Position numbers and translations under genes: made by a program. 64,000 nt of DNA, taken from positions 2,790,001-2,854,000 of the forward strand of contig NC_016041.1 of the NCBI RefSeq assembly GCF_000226565.1, given 5' to 3'. Source of the stretch: Glaciecola nitratireducens FR1064 (GTDB taxonomy: Bacteria; Pseudomonadota; Gammaproteobacteria; Enterobacterales; Alteromonadaceae). The notes beneath the pieces are model-generated. The model saw only the letters and a list, made by a program, of their open reading frames with translations. It did not search any database and was not told the origin of the DNA. Below, piece after piece: positions 7,751-16,752 of the stretch; positions within the stretch are counted from its first letter, which is position 1; each line of letters opens with the position of its first letter.

Positions 7751-8812
7751 CTATTTTAATAGAGGCTTCCACCACACTTCATTATTTAAATACCACTGAA
7801 TCGTTTTATCAATACCCGATTCAAAAGTTTCTGTTGGTGCATAGCCCAGTTCATGATTCGACTTTGAAGGGTCAATGGCATAACGCCTATCATGCCCAGG
7901 TCTATCGGTTACAAAGGAAATCAGGCTTTCTGCAGTACCGTTAATGGCATGTTTAGCTAATGGGAAACGGCTATGCAACGAGCTATCAGCGCTAAACACC
8001 TTATTTAATTGCTTACAAAGTAACTTCACGATATCGATATTAGCCCACTCGTTATTACCACCAATGTTATAATTTTCTCCTATTCTACCCGACTCAAGCA
8101 CTAAATCTATGCCTTTGGCATGATCCGCAACATACAACCAATCTCTAATTTGCATGCCATCGCCATACACCGGTAGCGCTTTGTCATGCAAAATATTGGT
8201 TAAAATAAGCGGGATCAATTTTTCCGGAAAATGGAAAGGACCATAATTGTTTGAGCAATTACTGGTAGTCACGTTCAAGCCATAGGTATGATGATATGCT
8301 CTGACTAAGTGGTCACTTGCCGCTTTACTCGCGGAATAAGGTGAGTTAGGCGCATAGGGCGTATCTTCATGAAAAGCAGGATCGTTGGCTTCAAGGGTAC
8401 CGTAAACTTCATCAGTACTGACATGATGAAAGCGGTGATTTTCTAGCTTATCACCGTCCAACCACACTTTTTTCGCCGCTTTGAGCAAAGAATAAGTACC
8501 AATAATATTAGTTTCAATAAATTCATCTGGCCCAGTAATAGAACGGTCTACATGTGACTCAGCAGCAAAATGCACGATGGTACAAATTTGATGTTCTTCA
8601 AGTAAGCTTTCGATTAAGGCTTGGTCGCAAATATTGCCTTTTACAAAAACGTAGTTATCCGTATCTTTAACTTTATTTAAACTTTCAATGTTGCCTGCAT
8701 AAGTCAGTGCATCAATAACCACCACTAAATCGCTAGGATACTTTTCTTTCCAATAATGCACAAAGTTTGAGCCGATGAATCCTGCACCGCCTGTAACAAG
8801 TAGTTTTCTCAA
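7751..8812 (-). CDS. rmlB: dTDP-glucose 4,6-dehydratase
   Basis: A 353-residue extended short-chain dehydrogenase. The N-terminal NAD-binding motif is 'TGGAGFIGSNF'; 'HVSTDEVYGTL' near 133 carries the catalytic Thr-Asp-Glu, and 'YSASKAASDHLVRAY' near 168 the YxxxK pair. It converts dTDP-glucose to dTDP-4-keto-6-deoxyglucose, the second step to dTDP-L-rhamnose and the branch point for other deoxysugars. It overlaps rmlD by 4 bp and is last in the leftward operon rmlA-rmlC-rmlD-rmlB. It looks intact and is full length for the family. Confidence 0.96.
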   Translation of the reverse strand: MRKLLVTGGAGFIGSNFVHYWKEKYPSDLVVVIDALTYAGNIESLNKVKDTDNYVFVKGNICDQALIESLLEEHQICTIVHFAAESHVDRSITGPDEFIETNIIGTYSLLKAAKKVWLDGDKLENHRFHHVSTDEVYGTLEANDPAFHEDTPYAPNSPYSASKAASDHLVRAYHHTYGLNVTTSNCSNNYGPFHFPEKLIPLILTNILHDKALPVYGDGMQIRDWLYVADHAKGIDLVLESGRIGENYNIGGNNEWANIDIVKLLCKQLNKVFSADSSLHSRFPLAKHAINGTAESLISFVTDRPGHDRRYAIDPSKSNHELGYAPTETFESGIDKTIQWYLNNEVWWKPLLK

Positions 8813-9690
8813 TTTACATTCGTCCTATGTTGAGTTTTCTGAATAGTTAACAACACTGAGGCTAAAGCCTCCTGCCAATATGGCAAGGTTAGCGTCGGCA
8901 ATCCAGTCTTTAATGATTGCTTTGATAATACGCTATATAAGGGTCTTTTCGCCGGTGTTGGGTATTCGTTGGTGCTGATTGGCTTGATGGGTATTTGCTT
9001 TGAAATCAAGCCCTGTTGATACGCTATGCGCTGAATTGCTTTAGCAAAATCATACCAACTGGCCACGCCTTCATCGGTAACATGATGCACCCCGCGCAAC
9101 TGCTCTTGTGATGCAAGAATGCAAGCACGAGCCAAGGTATCGGCAGAAGTAGGCGTCCCTATTTGGTCGCAAATGATGCCTAATTGTTCTTTTTCTTCCA
9201 TAAATTTCAGCATGGAAGCCACGAAATTACCGCCAAACTCAGAATACACCCAGCTTGTTCGTAAAATGCAGCTTTTTTCATGTTTGCTAGAGAGAATGGC
9301 TTTTTCACCCAACATTTTGGTTTCGCCGTAAATATTTACAGGTTCGTAGTCGTCATCCGGTAAGTAAGCCGAGCCTTTATCTCCCTTAAATACATAGTCG
9401 GTTGATATATGCACGAAGTGAATATCATTTTTTTCGCAGTACTGATTTAAACGCGCCACCGCATGCTGATTAATGCTCAATGCTTGCTCTCGCTCACTCT
9501 CGGCTTTATCTACCGCGGTGTACGCTGATGCATTAATAATCGCACTGGGTTTGATTTCATCTAACACCGCAAAGGCGCTATCAGAAGTAATATCAATATC
9601 GCTTCGGCCAAGCGCGATGGCTTGTTTATCACCTAAAATCTCAATACATTTTTTGGCTAACTGACCGTTTTTTCCGATAATAACAATCAC
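8809..9690 (-). CDS. rmlD: dTDP-4-dehydrorhamnose reductase
   Basis: A 293-residue SDR protein with the N-terminal 'IIGKNGQLAKK' cofactor motif, 'HISTDYVFKGD' and 'VNIYGETKMLGEKAI' (YxxxK). It performs the last step to dTDP-L-rhamnose using NAD(P)H. It begins two bases after the rmlC frame ends and overlaps rmlB by 4 bp. The gene looks intact, but its substrate depends on rmlC, which is damaged here. Confidence 0.95.
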   Translation of the reverse strand: MIVIIGKNGQLAKKCIEILGDKQAIALGRSDIDITSDSAFAVLDEIKPSAIINASAYTAVDKAESEREQALSINQHAVARLNQYCEKNDIHFVHISTDYVFKGDKGSAYLPDDDYEPVNIYGETKMLGEKAILSSKHEKSCILRTSWVYSEFGGNFVASMLKFMEEKEQLGIICDQIGTPTSADTLARACILASQEQLRGVHHVTDEGVASWYDFAKAIQRIAYQQGLISKQIPIKPISTNEYPTPAKRPLYSVLSKQSLKTGLPTLTLPYWQEALASVLLTIQKTQHRTNVN

Positions 9691-9692
9691 AG

Positions 9693-10090
9693 CTATAAGT
9701 CCAAAGTTGGTGCTTTTTCAAATGCTAAGCCGTCGATATCTTTAGCAGAAAGCGAGGTTTCAACCCCATCCACAAAAGGCCATTGAATATTCAACGTTGC
9801 ATCATCATGTTTGATGGATATTTCAGATTGAGGATGATAATAATCGGTGCACTTGTAGTTAAAGTCGGCAAACTCTGTCATCACATAGAAGCCATGCGCA
9901 AAACCAGCTGGAACCCAAAGCTGGCGCTTATTATCAGCCGACAATTCAACGCTCACCCATTTCCCATACGTTGCTGAGTTCTTGCGCACATCGACTGCTA
10001 CATCAAAAACTGCGCCATCGGTCACGCGCACTAATTTACCTTGGGTTCAATAATTTTTACATCAGGTATTGCCGTCGAAATTAATTTCAT
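9693..10090 (-). pseudogene. rmlC: dTDP-4-dehydrorhamnose 3,5-epimerase with internal deletion
   Basis: The gene starts normally at ATG 10090, three bases after rmlA, and encodes MKLISTAIPDVKIIEPK, the usual RmlC beginning. It then runs out of frame into a stop (TAG). In the neighbouring frame the rest of RmlC resumes at GKLVRVTDGAVFDVAVDVR and continues to the normal end at 9693. About 52 codons are missing between them, including the region that holds the catalytic His ('RGLHYQ'-type) of this family. RmlC is normally ~180 residues; the surviving piece has at most 112 from a GTG at 10031. The junction near 10039-10046 has short homology (CCCAAGG). It should be inactive. Confidence 0.88.
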
Positions 10091-10093
10091 GTT

Positions 10094-10975
10094 TTATTTA
10101 ATCTTCTCGTCTGCTATTCGAACTAGGTATTCACCATAGCCACTTTTAATCAGCGGCTGTGCCACTTCAATCAACTGCGCTCGGCTAATAAAGCCTTTTC
10201 TAAACGCAATTTCTTCAGGACAGCATATTTTCAAACCTTGGCGTTTTTCAATCGCCGAGATGAAATTAGACGCATCAAGTAAACTATCAATAGTACCCGT
10301 ATCGAGCCATGCAGAGCCGCGGCCCATAAGCTGCACATTAAGATTGCCCGCTTCTAGGTATAAATTATTTAAGTCGGTAATTTCTAGTTCGCCACGCGGG
10401 CTTGGTTTAACTTGTTTAGCAAGCTCGACCACTTTATTATCGTAGAAATATAAACCGGTAACGGCGTAGTTAGATTTCGGCTTTTTCGGCTTTTCTTCAA
10501 TAGACAGGGCCTTCCAATCGTCATTAAAGTCAACCACACCATAACGTTGAGGATCCGTAACGTGATAACCGAATACAATAGCACCACTGGTCTGCGCCGC
10601 AGATTCTACTAAAGATTTTTGCAGATCATGCCCGTAAAACAGGTTATCCCCTAAAATCAAGGTGACACTATCATTACCAATGAACTCTTCCCCAAGCAGG
10701 AAGGCTTGTGCCAAACCATCAGGAGATGGCTGGGTAATGTATTCTAACTTAATGCCCCACTTCGAGCCGTCACCTAATAAGTCGATAAAACGTTGCGACT
10801 CTTCTGGCGTAGTAATAATAAGAATTTCTGAAATACCTGCCACCATTAACGTAGACAAGGGATAGTAGATCATCGGCTTATCATAAATTGGCATCAACTG
10901 CTTACTGACTACTTGTGTCAAGGGATGTAATCTGGACCCAGTGCCACCCGCAAGAATAATTCCCTTTCTGGCCAT
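10094..10975 (-). CDS. rmlA: Glucose-1-phosphate thymidylyltransferase
   Basis: A 293-residue nucleotidyltransferase. '[16 protein letters not shown]' at the N-terminus is the sugar-nucleotide pyrophosphorylase signature, and '[19 protein letters not shown]', '[10 protein letters not shown]' and '[20 protein letters not shown]' are typical of RmlA. It makes dTDP-glucose from dTTP and glucose-1-phosphate. The frame is open up to 11068, but family length and the conserved MARKGIIL start favour ATG 10975. It is the first gene of the leftward rml operon; its promoter should lie in 10976-11072. Confidence 0.95.
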   Translation of the reverse strand: MARKGIILAGGTGSRLHPLTQVVSKQLMPIYDKPMIYYPLSTLMVAGISEILIITTPEESQRFIDLLGDGSKWGIKLEYITQPSPDGLAQAFLLGEEFIGNDSVTLILGDNLFYGHDLQKSLVESAAQTSGAIVFGYHVTDPQRYGVVDFNDDWKALSIEEKPKKPKSNYAVTGLYFYDNKVVELAKQVKPSPRGELEITDLNNLYLEAGNLNVQLMGRGSAWLDTGTIDSLLDASNFISAIEKRQGLKICCPEEIAFRKGFISRAQLIEVAQPLIKSGYGEYLVRIADEKIK

Positions 10976-11072
10976 GTGTCGTCTCGTTTTAGTGGTAAAT
11001 TTAGTTTGCATTGTAGCGGAAATCGCACCGCCTGAAAACTGACAATTAAATTCAGCAAATAGAGCCAATTAT

Positions 11073-11292
11073 CTTAATTCTCGATGAACCCAACAGTGAG
11101 TTATTGAGGGATTTTTATGGTTGTAAAAATGTGTTTAATCTTGCACACTTTGTTTCAATTGGTTTAGGACAAAAAGACAAGATTGCAGATCCATACTGAA
11201 ATGGCGGTGAAGCTGTTAAATATTGTTATCTTCTCGTTGTTAAAGCCGTTAAAAATATTTTTGAACAGTATCTGAAAGTGAATTCAAAGTGA
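11073..11292 (+). pseudogene. Second, broken copy of the phosphatase tail (right copy of the duplicated junction)
   Basis: This segment matches 4401-4612 without obvious gaps: 'ILDEPNSELLRDFYGCKNVFNLAHF' parallels the phosphatase tail. It has an in-frame TGA inside the otherwise conserved DPY (GATCCATACTGA), and no start or catalytic loop. The first two-thirds are diverged, the last ~55 bases are identical to the other copy, and its stop overlaps the GTG of the deacetylase gene. It is a scar left when the rml/IS segment was placed between the phosphatase and deacetylase genes, or a piece of a donor allele of the same operon. Confidence 0.85.
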
Positions 11293-12242
11293 AAAAAGTA
11301 AAGCTGTCTATTGTTATCCATACTGAAGAAGAGTTTGATTGGGCCGGCGGCTTTAATCGACACAACACTTCGGTTACCCACGGTAAAGAACTTACCGAAA
11401 TGTGTGTGGATATGCTGAAATTAGGCTGCTGCATTACTTTTGCCATGGACTGGTCGTTCGTGACCTCAGAGCAAGGCCAAAACGTTATTCGCTTTATGCA
11501 AGAGAACTACACAGAACAAGTTGAGTTTGCTGCCCATTTGCATCCGTGGGTAAATCCTCCGTTTGATGAGCAGTACTCGGATACTGATAATATAGATGAG
11601 AAGCTATCCTACCCTGGGAATTTGCCTGCCGAATTAGAAAAAGCAAAGCTAGCCATGTTGACGGACAAAATTGCTGAGTTGACTGGACGAAGCCCGACGA
11701 CTTATTTAGCAGGGCGTTATGGTGTGGGTGAGAACACTTATAAAATATTGAGTGAGTTGGGTTATAAGGTTGATGTGAGTATTAGTCCTTTTGCTGATTT
11801 TAGGCATCAGGATGGGCCTGATTTTTCGAATAAAAATAATGCAAGCTTCACGCAAAATGGCATTAAATGTATTCCCCACTCCTCTGGTTACATTAGTCAT
11901 ATCGGCGTCTTAGCTGACTGGCTCAATAGAGACACAGCTAACCTGCATAACTTAAATAATAACGTTGTTGGCAAGGTGATACTTAAGTTACTTGGTGTGG
12001 AGCGTGTGAGGCTTTCTCCTGAAGGTTTTGATGAAGCGCAAATGAAGAAGCTGGTTGCTTCACTTACCAGAACTGGGGTTGAGCATTTGATTTATTCTTT
12101 TCATTCTTCGACTAGTAAGTTGGGTGGGTCGCCTTATGTTGAAACGAAAGAAAGCGTGCAGCAAATGTATAAGAATAATAGCGATATACTAACCACTATT
12201 ACTTCTGTTACTACCCCATCTTTGTTCGCTGATCTATTATGA
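11289..12242 (+). CDS. WalW-like polysaccharide deacetylase
   Basis: A 317-residue protein starting at GTG, which overlaps the preceding phosphatase-fragment stop. 'LSIVIHTEEEFDW' at the start, 'EFAAHLHPWVNPPF' near 77 and 'TTYLAGRYGVGENTYKILSELGYKVDVS' near 137 fit the NodB-homology fold as seen in WalW-type deacetylases, where D/E and His residues bind metal. It would remove N- or O-acetyl groups from a sugar, probably of surface polysaccharide; no signal peptide is visible. The same first codons sit directly behind the intact ATP-grasp/phosphatase gene at 4609, so the gene probably formed an operon with it before the intervening segment arrived. Confidence 0.75.
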   Translation: MKKVKLSIVIHTEEEFDWAGGFNRHNTSVTHGKELTEMCVDMLKLGCCITFAMDWSFVTSEQGQNVIRFMQENYTEQVEFAAHLHPWVNPPFDEQYSDTDNIDEKLSYPGNLPAELEKAKLAMLTDKIAELTGRSPTTYLAGRYGVGENTYKILSELGYKVDVSISPFADFRHQDGPDFSNKNNASFTQNGIKCIPHSSGYISHIGVLADWLNRDTANLHNLNNNVVGKVILKLLGVERVRLSPEGFDEAQMKKLVASLTRTGVEHLIYSFHSSTSKLGGSPYVETKESVQQMYKNNSDILTTITSVTTPSLFADLL

Positions 12243-12375
12243 AGCTTCAAAGTTAATCCCAAAAGTGAAGTGTCAATCATCTGGAGATATAATGCCTATA
12301 TCGAATAAACTATTAACGCAACCTTTAGAAACAGACATGCGCCTTTCAGAAAAATACAGAGTAGTAATTTAAAAT

Positions 12376-13358
12376 ATGACGCCTCTAGCCCAAACACCGT
12401 TTTTAAGTTTAGTTGTTCCGACTAGGAACAGACCTCAGTTATTTAGAAGAGCAATTCTGTCTATCTTGAATCAGACGTTCACTAATATTGAAATAATTGC
12501 TGTGGTAGACGGTGCAACGAATGATGATTTACTTGAATATCAAAAGTTAGAGAAAAAATTTAGAACAGCCTTAACATTTATTTTCCTTCCACACAGAGAA
12601 AATGGGCATGGTCCAAGCTTTGCGCGAAACACCGGGATAAATGTCTCGAAAGGCCTATATATTGGCTTTTTGGATGACGATGACGAATGGACATGCAATG
12701 AACATCTAGCAAGGTTTTATAAATCTTATGAGAAATCTAATGCAAAGCTTGATATATATTTCTCTAACCAACGAGCATTAAAAACGAACGGTGACGAAGT
12801 TAACGGCCCAGTATGGATTGAGGACGTAATAAAAAAACAAATAGCCTAGAGCAAATAATAGATGATGTATTCATCGTAAAGTTAACAACATTACTAACCA
12901 GCAATGGTTTTTCACATCTTAATTGCACAATAATAAAAAAGGAGCTTGTTTCTAAAATCGAGGGGTTTAACGAGTCTTTGCGCTACGAAGAAGATAAAAA
13001 CTTTTATTTAAGGGCTATTGATCAAGCAAGGTATATACTTTTTCACTCTAAGTTTATAGGTACGCACTACGTTCCAGATTCTAAAAGCGCATCTACCAAT
13101 TTAGAAAATATTCGTAAACTTGAATGCCAAATATGCGGTGTGACAAACCTTCTAAATAAGCTAGACCATTTAGCTTTGCGCAAAAAATGTCAACTCCACT
13201 TGTCTACTTTTTATAAGCAGCTAACCGAAACAAAGAAAGCTAGCGGTGATTATCATAGTGCTTTGTTATTTAGCCGTTTAGCCCTCGCATCAAAATTTTC
13301 ATTAAAATGGTTTCTGTATAGCTGCTTTTTGCGCTTTAAATACGGTTGGGGAAAATAG
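12376..13358 (+). pseudogene. Family 2 glycosyltransferase, frameshifted at an A7 run
   Basis: The first frame (12376-12849) gives 157 residues with a GT-A start 'PFLSLVVPTRNRPQLFRRAI' and the acceptor/metal region 'FARNTGINVSKGLYIGFLDDDDEW'. At A7 (12831-12837) the frame runs into TAG. One extra A, or a -1 slip, continues into a second frame open to 13358: 'TNSLEQIIDD', then 'EGFNESLRYEEDKNFYLRAID', the typical second half of GT2 enzymes. Together they make a full-length enzyme of about 327 residues. It is either a recent pseudogene, a gene read by slippage on A-AAA-AAA, or a run-length error in the assembly. Sugar specificity is unknown. Confidence 0.8.
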
Positions 13359-13420
13359 AGAAGTATTATCCCTAGGGCTAATAGAATTGATCTGCTTTCA
13401 TTTAACTTATTCGCTTTAAT

Positions 13421-13810
13421 TCAATTACTTTTTAAATGCTGTTTGGTTGTAGTTGAACAAACATCGGGGGTTCGATCAAGATATATCACTTTACAATAGT
13501 TATTGAGATAATCGAACTTTCCCCTCCAATCATCGCCCATAACGAATATATCAGCATAATACTTCTTTATATCATCAACTTTTTGCTCCCAATTTACCTC
13601 GGGTACAACTAAATCAACATATCTACATGCTTCCAAAATTATTTTTCTTTGCTCATAAGGATAATAAGATTGTTTGTTTTTAATTTTATTAAATTCATCG
13701 CTAGAGAGGACAACTACTAAGTAATCTCCATATGATCTGGCTCTCTTTAACAGATTAATATGCCCATAATGAAGAACATCGAACGTTCCGTAAGTAATAA
13801 CTCTTTTCAT
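13421..13810 (-). CDS. tagD: Glycerol-3-phosphate cytidylyltransferase-like protein
   Basis: A 129-residue protein, the usual length of TagD/GCT. 'ITYGTFDVLHYGHINLLKRA' holds the HxGH motif of cytidylyltransferases, and 'DRTPDVCSTTTKQ' near the C-terminus corresponds to the RTxGISTT nucleotide-binding segment, with Asp-Val-Cys in place of the usual residues. It would make CDP-glycerol (or a related CDP-alcohol) for phosphodiester-linked decoration of a polysaccharide. It overlaps the upstream tagF-like gene by 4 bp, so the pair forms a unit. Activity on a different alcohol phosphate cannot be excluded. Confidence 0.85.
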   Translation of the reverse strand: MKRVITYGTFDVLHYGHINLLKRARSYGDYLVVVLSSDEFNKIKNKQSYYPYEQRKIILEACRYVDLVVPEVNWEQKVDDIKKYYADIFVMGDDWRGKFDYLNNYCKVIYLDRTPDVCSTTTKQHLKSN

Positions 13811-15137
13811 TTTGTACCTATAAAAAACTTTTCAAAATAATTTACAATTTCTTTCGCAACATAAGGGTGATTAATCATAATCTCTTGCTGTGCAAACTTC
13901 TCTCTGTCTTTTTGTTTTGGGTCGTTTTCGCCTAATATTATTTTTTCTATAAAATTAATAATTTCTTTTTGATTGTAAGCTAAATAACAGTGACTTAGAC
14001 ATTGCTTACCTAATTCAACAAATTTAGTATCTATGTCACAGGGGGACTTAAGTAAATAACATTGTGGTTTGAGAGTATAAAAATATTCTACAAGATAAGA
14101 ACCACAATCCTGAATTATTCCGTCAGATACTGCAAACTCTTCAAAGTAATCTCCACCATCACTAAAAATCATATTATTCTTATTTTTTATACTTGCTACG
14201 TAAGAGTCAACCTTAGATCTTCCCCAGAATTCTTCATCTGCTAACTGAAGAAATAACGATGGATGAGGACGAAATATAAAATCAATTTGCGGATACCTGT
14301 CTGGTAAGCTTTGAAATAAATCAGCATATTTAGTGAAGTTGGATAATCCTAAAACCTCATTATAACTTCCCTCAACTGAATGATGGGGAGCTATTAAAAC
14401 GGTTTTTCTTTTTGTTTCTTTTTTCTTTTTTGCTTATAACCATCCATTTTACAGTAGCCGACAAGTTTTGTATTTGTCCCATTAATTAATGAAAAACGTT
14501 TAAACTCATTTACATTATAATTCGTTTCGAGAAATACTTTCCAATATAGGCTATACATAGGTCTAGATATAAGAAAATCTCTGTCATAGATAGAACGAAA
14601 AAAACCATAATTTATCATTGCGGGAAGAATATTTAATTTAATCAAACTTTTCAGGTTATATTTATTATGAGATATGTCATATGGAGTTGGCAAAAATAAT
14701 ATATCTGCTAACTCACATATATTTGTATCGTCCTCTTTTTCTTCTACAGGAGCAACTTTGATTCTATCGCTAAACTCTTTTAATGCCTCAATGGTTCGTT
14801 TCTGATTTTCATTGGCATGTTCCAGTCCATACCTTAAGTCGGGAATGACTAAAAGATTCACATAAAAACTATTATTTTTGAGTAGGGATGCAAATAGAGG
14901 CTTACCTGGAAACATTGAAGGAGAATTAACCATGAAGGTAATGTTAACAGTTCGCCCATTACTAACCTTGTTTTTAATGCTGGCTTCAATCAGCCGATAG
15001 CTTTCTTGAGTGCTTTTAATATAGGAAATAGCATCAGCTTGCACAATATCTTTAGCTTTATAAGTAAATATTTTTATACCAGCAACGTAAATACATGTTC
15101 TAGCATTGGTTTCCAAACGTTTTTCGAATATCTTCAT
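13807..15137 (-). pseudogene. CDP-glycerol glycerophosphotransferase-like (TagF/TagB type) gene, frameshifted
   Basis: The first frame (15137-14394) gives 247 residues and ends just after a Lys-rich stretch (KQKRKKKQKEKPF). Past a cluster of A runs (14401-14432 on the plus strand as T runs) the adjacent frame goes on with 'KTVLIAPHHSVEGSYNEVLG', 'IDFIFRPHPSLFLQL' and 'SDGIIQDCGSYLVEYFYTL'. These are the APHH, RPHP and SD..I.D..S motifs of CDP-glycerol:glycerophosphate transferases. One missing A would explain the break. Whole length would be about 442 residues. It is coupled to tagD and would add glycerol phosphate to a glycan. The N-terminal 60 residues are unfamiliar. Confidence 0.82.
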
Positions 15138-15186
15138 ATAAATTTTTCCGTAAAACTAGGGCGTGTTAGTCTTTGTTGTAAATGAA

Positions 15187-15372
15187 TCAAAAATCCACAT
15201 TGGTAGCCACATAAAAATGTTCTATAACAGTTATAGACTGTATACATACCTGTATATCAAAGCTCAAATCAGTATGATCAGGAAATACCAAATTCTCTGT
15301 CTCGGAAATATACCAATCATCTAAAAATTTTAGCCTACCCTCGCGATAATCATTGATAACTAAGTCGCCTAG
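15187..15372 (-). pseudogene. Gene fragment, left member of an inverted pair; possibly the C-terminal end of a Wzt-like protein
   Basis: Sixty-one codons without a start read as coherent protein ending at TGA 15187-15189: 'REGRLKFLDDWYISETENLV', 'HTDLSFDIQV', 'HFYVATNVDF'. The pattern recalls the C-terminal beta-sandwich of Wzt-type polysaccharide ABC-transporter ATPases, but this is a weak call. Plus-strand positions 15282-15357 recur, inverted and ~90% identical, at about 19957-20029. The rest of 15138-15585 shows nothing I can support as a gene. Confidence 0.4.
15282..15357 (+). repeat. Inverted repeat, left arm (~75 bp)
   Basis: This segment is the reverse complement of 19957-20029 with only a handful of mismatches. 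The longest perfect block contains CTCTGTCTCGGAAATATACC and continues through ATCATCTAAAAATTTTA. The two arms face each other across ~4.6 kb carrying the sulfotransferase, IS debris and two glycosyltransferase genes. Confidence 0.8.
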
Positions 15373-15585
15373 TGGCTATTTATTCTTAAGAAAAATTAAT
15401 TTTAAAGACCTCCATGCTTTTACATATATCTCGACATTGGTTTACTTTAACAACTCAAATTTTAAACGGTTACTGAGTATAGGGCAAAGTAACAAAAACC
15501 GAGCACCTTTGAGATGGTTGAATAAGAATAATAAGTGAACTCGCTACTGTTCAAAAAAGATTAAGCTTTCTAGCGGGTAGGCAAT

Positions 15586-16554
15586 TCATTTAAATTCGCG
15601 ATATAACAAATCACTTTTTACTAATATCTTGTTTATATCATTAATTTGCCGGTCTGAAAGGTTTTCTTTCCACTTATCGAGCTGGCTTTTTGGTGACCGC
15701 ATTACACCAAAGTAATCACCTTGTCTCTGCTCAGATAGCAGCATTTCTTGAATTAACTTCTCCGTTTGTGCAGACCATGGTATCTCCAATTTATGAAAGA
15801 GTGTTGTTAATTCATTTTTTACTTCTGCAGCCATTTTATCATAGGAGACAAAAAAGTAGTTTCGATGATTTGAGCAATTAGCAATGACGTGATGATTATG
15901 AACCATCCATTCATAGGTATATTGTGCTTCGATACTAAGAGTATTTAATTCCTTAAGTGAAATATCGAACAGATTATTACCGTAAGATTCAAATACGTCT
16001 TGATAATATGATGTATTCGGCATTAACCCTAAGTTCGCCCCCCTAAGTCTAGAGTCTACAACTGCAAAAGGGTTTCGCACCAAGTGTACAATTTTAAGGT
16101 CAGGGCTACCTTGAAGGAACAAGCTTGCTCGTGAAACAGAGTCAACAGACTTAGCTACTCGAATAATATCGCTATTAGAGTTCTCTACAGTTAGTACTCG
16201 AACACTATTGACTCCGATTTTTTCGAATAACTTTGATGAAAATACACTACTCCTAAATATAAACTCAGCGACCGAAGAGCGGTAGTTTTTCGGAAAAAAA
16301 GGTCTCTTACCATGTGTTTTGTTATGGCTATTGATAAAAAGCTGGTTGATATAACACTCCGCGTTACGAATAACTTCATCATTCTCGCTGTTACGGGGCA
16401 AATAAGGAATACCAGACTGTTTGTTTATTGAATCAGGCTCATGGAAATACATGACATCGGGGCAGCTATCGAAGAGTTTTGCTAACCATGTAGTGCCTGA
16501 GCGGCCGGACCCCAAAATTACGATCTTATTTTTCTGTTTTTGAATATTTCTCAT
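15586..16554 (-). CDS. Sulfotransferase family protein
   Basis: A 322-residue cytosolic-type sulfotransferase. 'IVILGSGRSGTTWLAKLFDS' near the N-terminus is the 5'-phosphosulfate loop that binds PAPS, and 'LKIVHLVRNPFAVVDSRLRG' near 175 is the 3'-phosphate-binding segment with the conserved Arg and Ser. It would move sulfate from PAPS to a sugar hydroxyl, in keeping with sulfated marine exopolysaccharides. No signal peptide or membrane anchor is seen. It stands alone between an intergenic gene fragment and IS debris, reading leftward. It looks intact. The substrate is unknown. Confidence 0.88.
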   Translation of the reverse strand: MRNIQKQKNKIVILGSGRSGTTWLAKLFDSCPDVMYFHEPDSINKQSGIPYLPRNSENDEVIRNAECYINQLFINSHNKTHGKRPFFPKNYRSSVAEFIFRSSVFSSKLFEKIGVNSVRVLTVENSNSDIIRVAKSVDSVSRASLFLQGSPDLKIVHLVRNPFAVVDSRLRGANLGLMPNTSYYQDVFESYGNNLFDISLKELNTLSIEAQYTYEWMVHNHHVIANCSNHRNYFFVSYDKMAAEVKNELTTLFHKLEIPWSAQTEKLIQEMLLSEQRQGDYFGVMRSPKSQLDKWKENLSDRQINDINKILVKSDLLYREFK

Positions 16555-16752
16555 TCAACTTTTCTCGCTCATCATTGGCTTTCGCCATAAAAGAAACTAG
16601 CAATTTTAGTTTATCCCGATTTTCCGAATGTAATGTTTATAAACGCTGTATGCTAACATTTTTTTGCAGCTGCCTTTTAGCGTGGGTTCCTCTAAAATCA
16701 GAATAGCCTTCATACAGTTTTCAATTTATATTAACTCTAGTGGAAAACGAAG

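Noticed and set aside
12292-12372. 26-codon ORF with a good SD (GGAG) before the glycosyltransferase gene
   Set aside because: Too short and with no recognisable pattern; may be the start of a lost gene, but that cannot be supported.
15353-15538. 61-codon plus-strand frame in the gap before the sulfotransferase
   Set aside because: It partly overlaps, antisense, the gene fragment at 15187-15372 and has no SD or family pattern.
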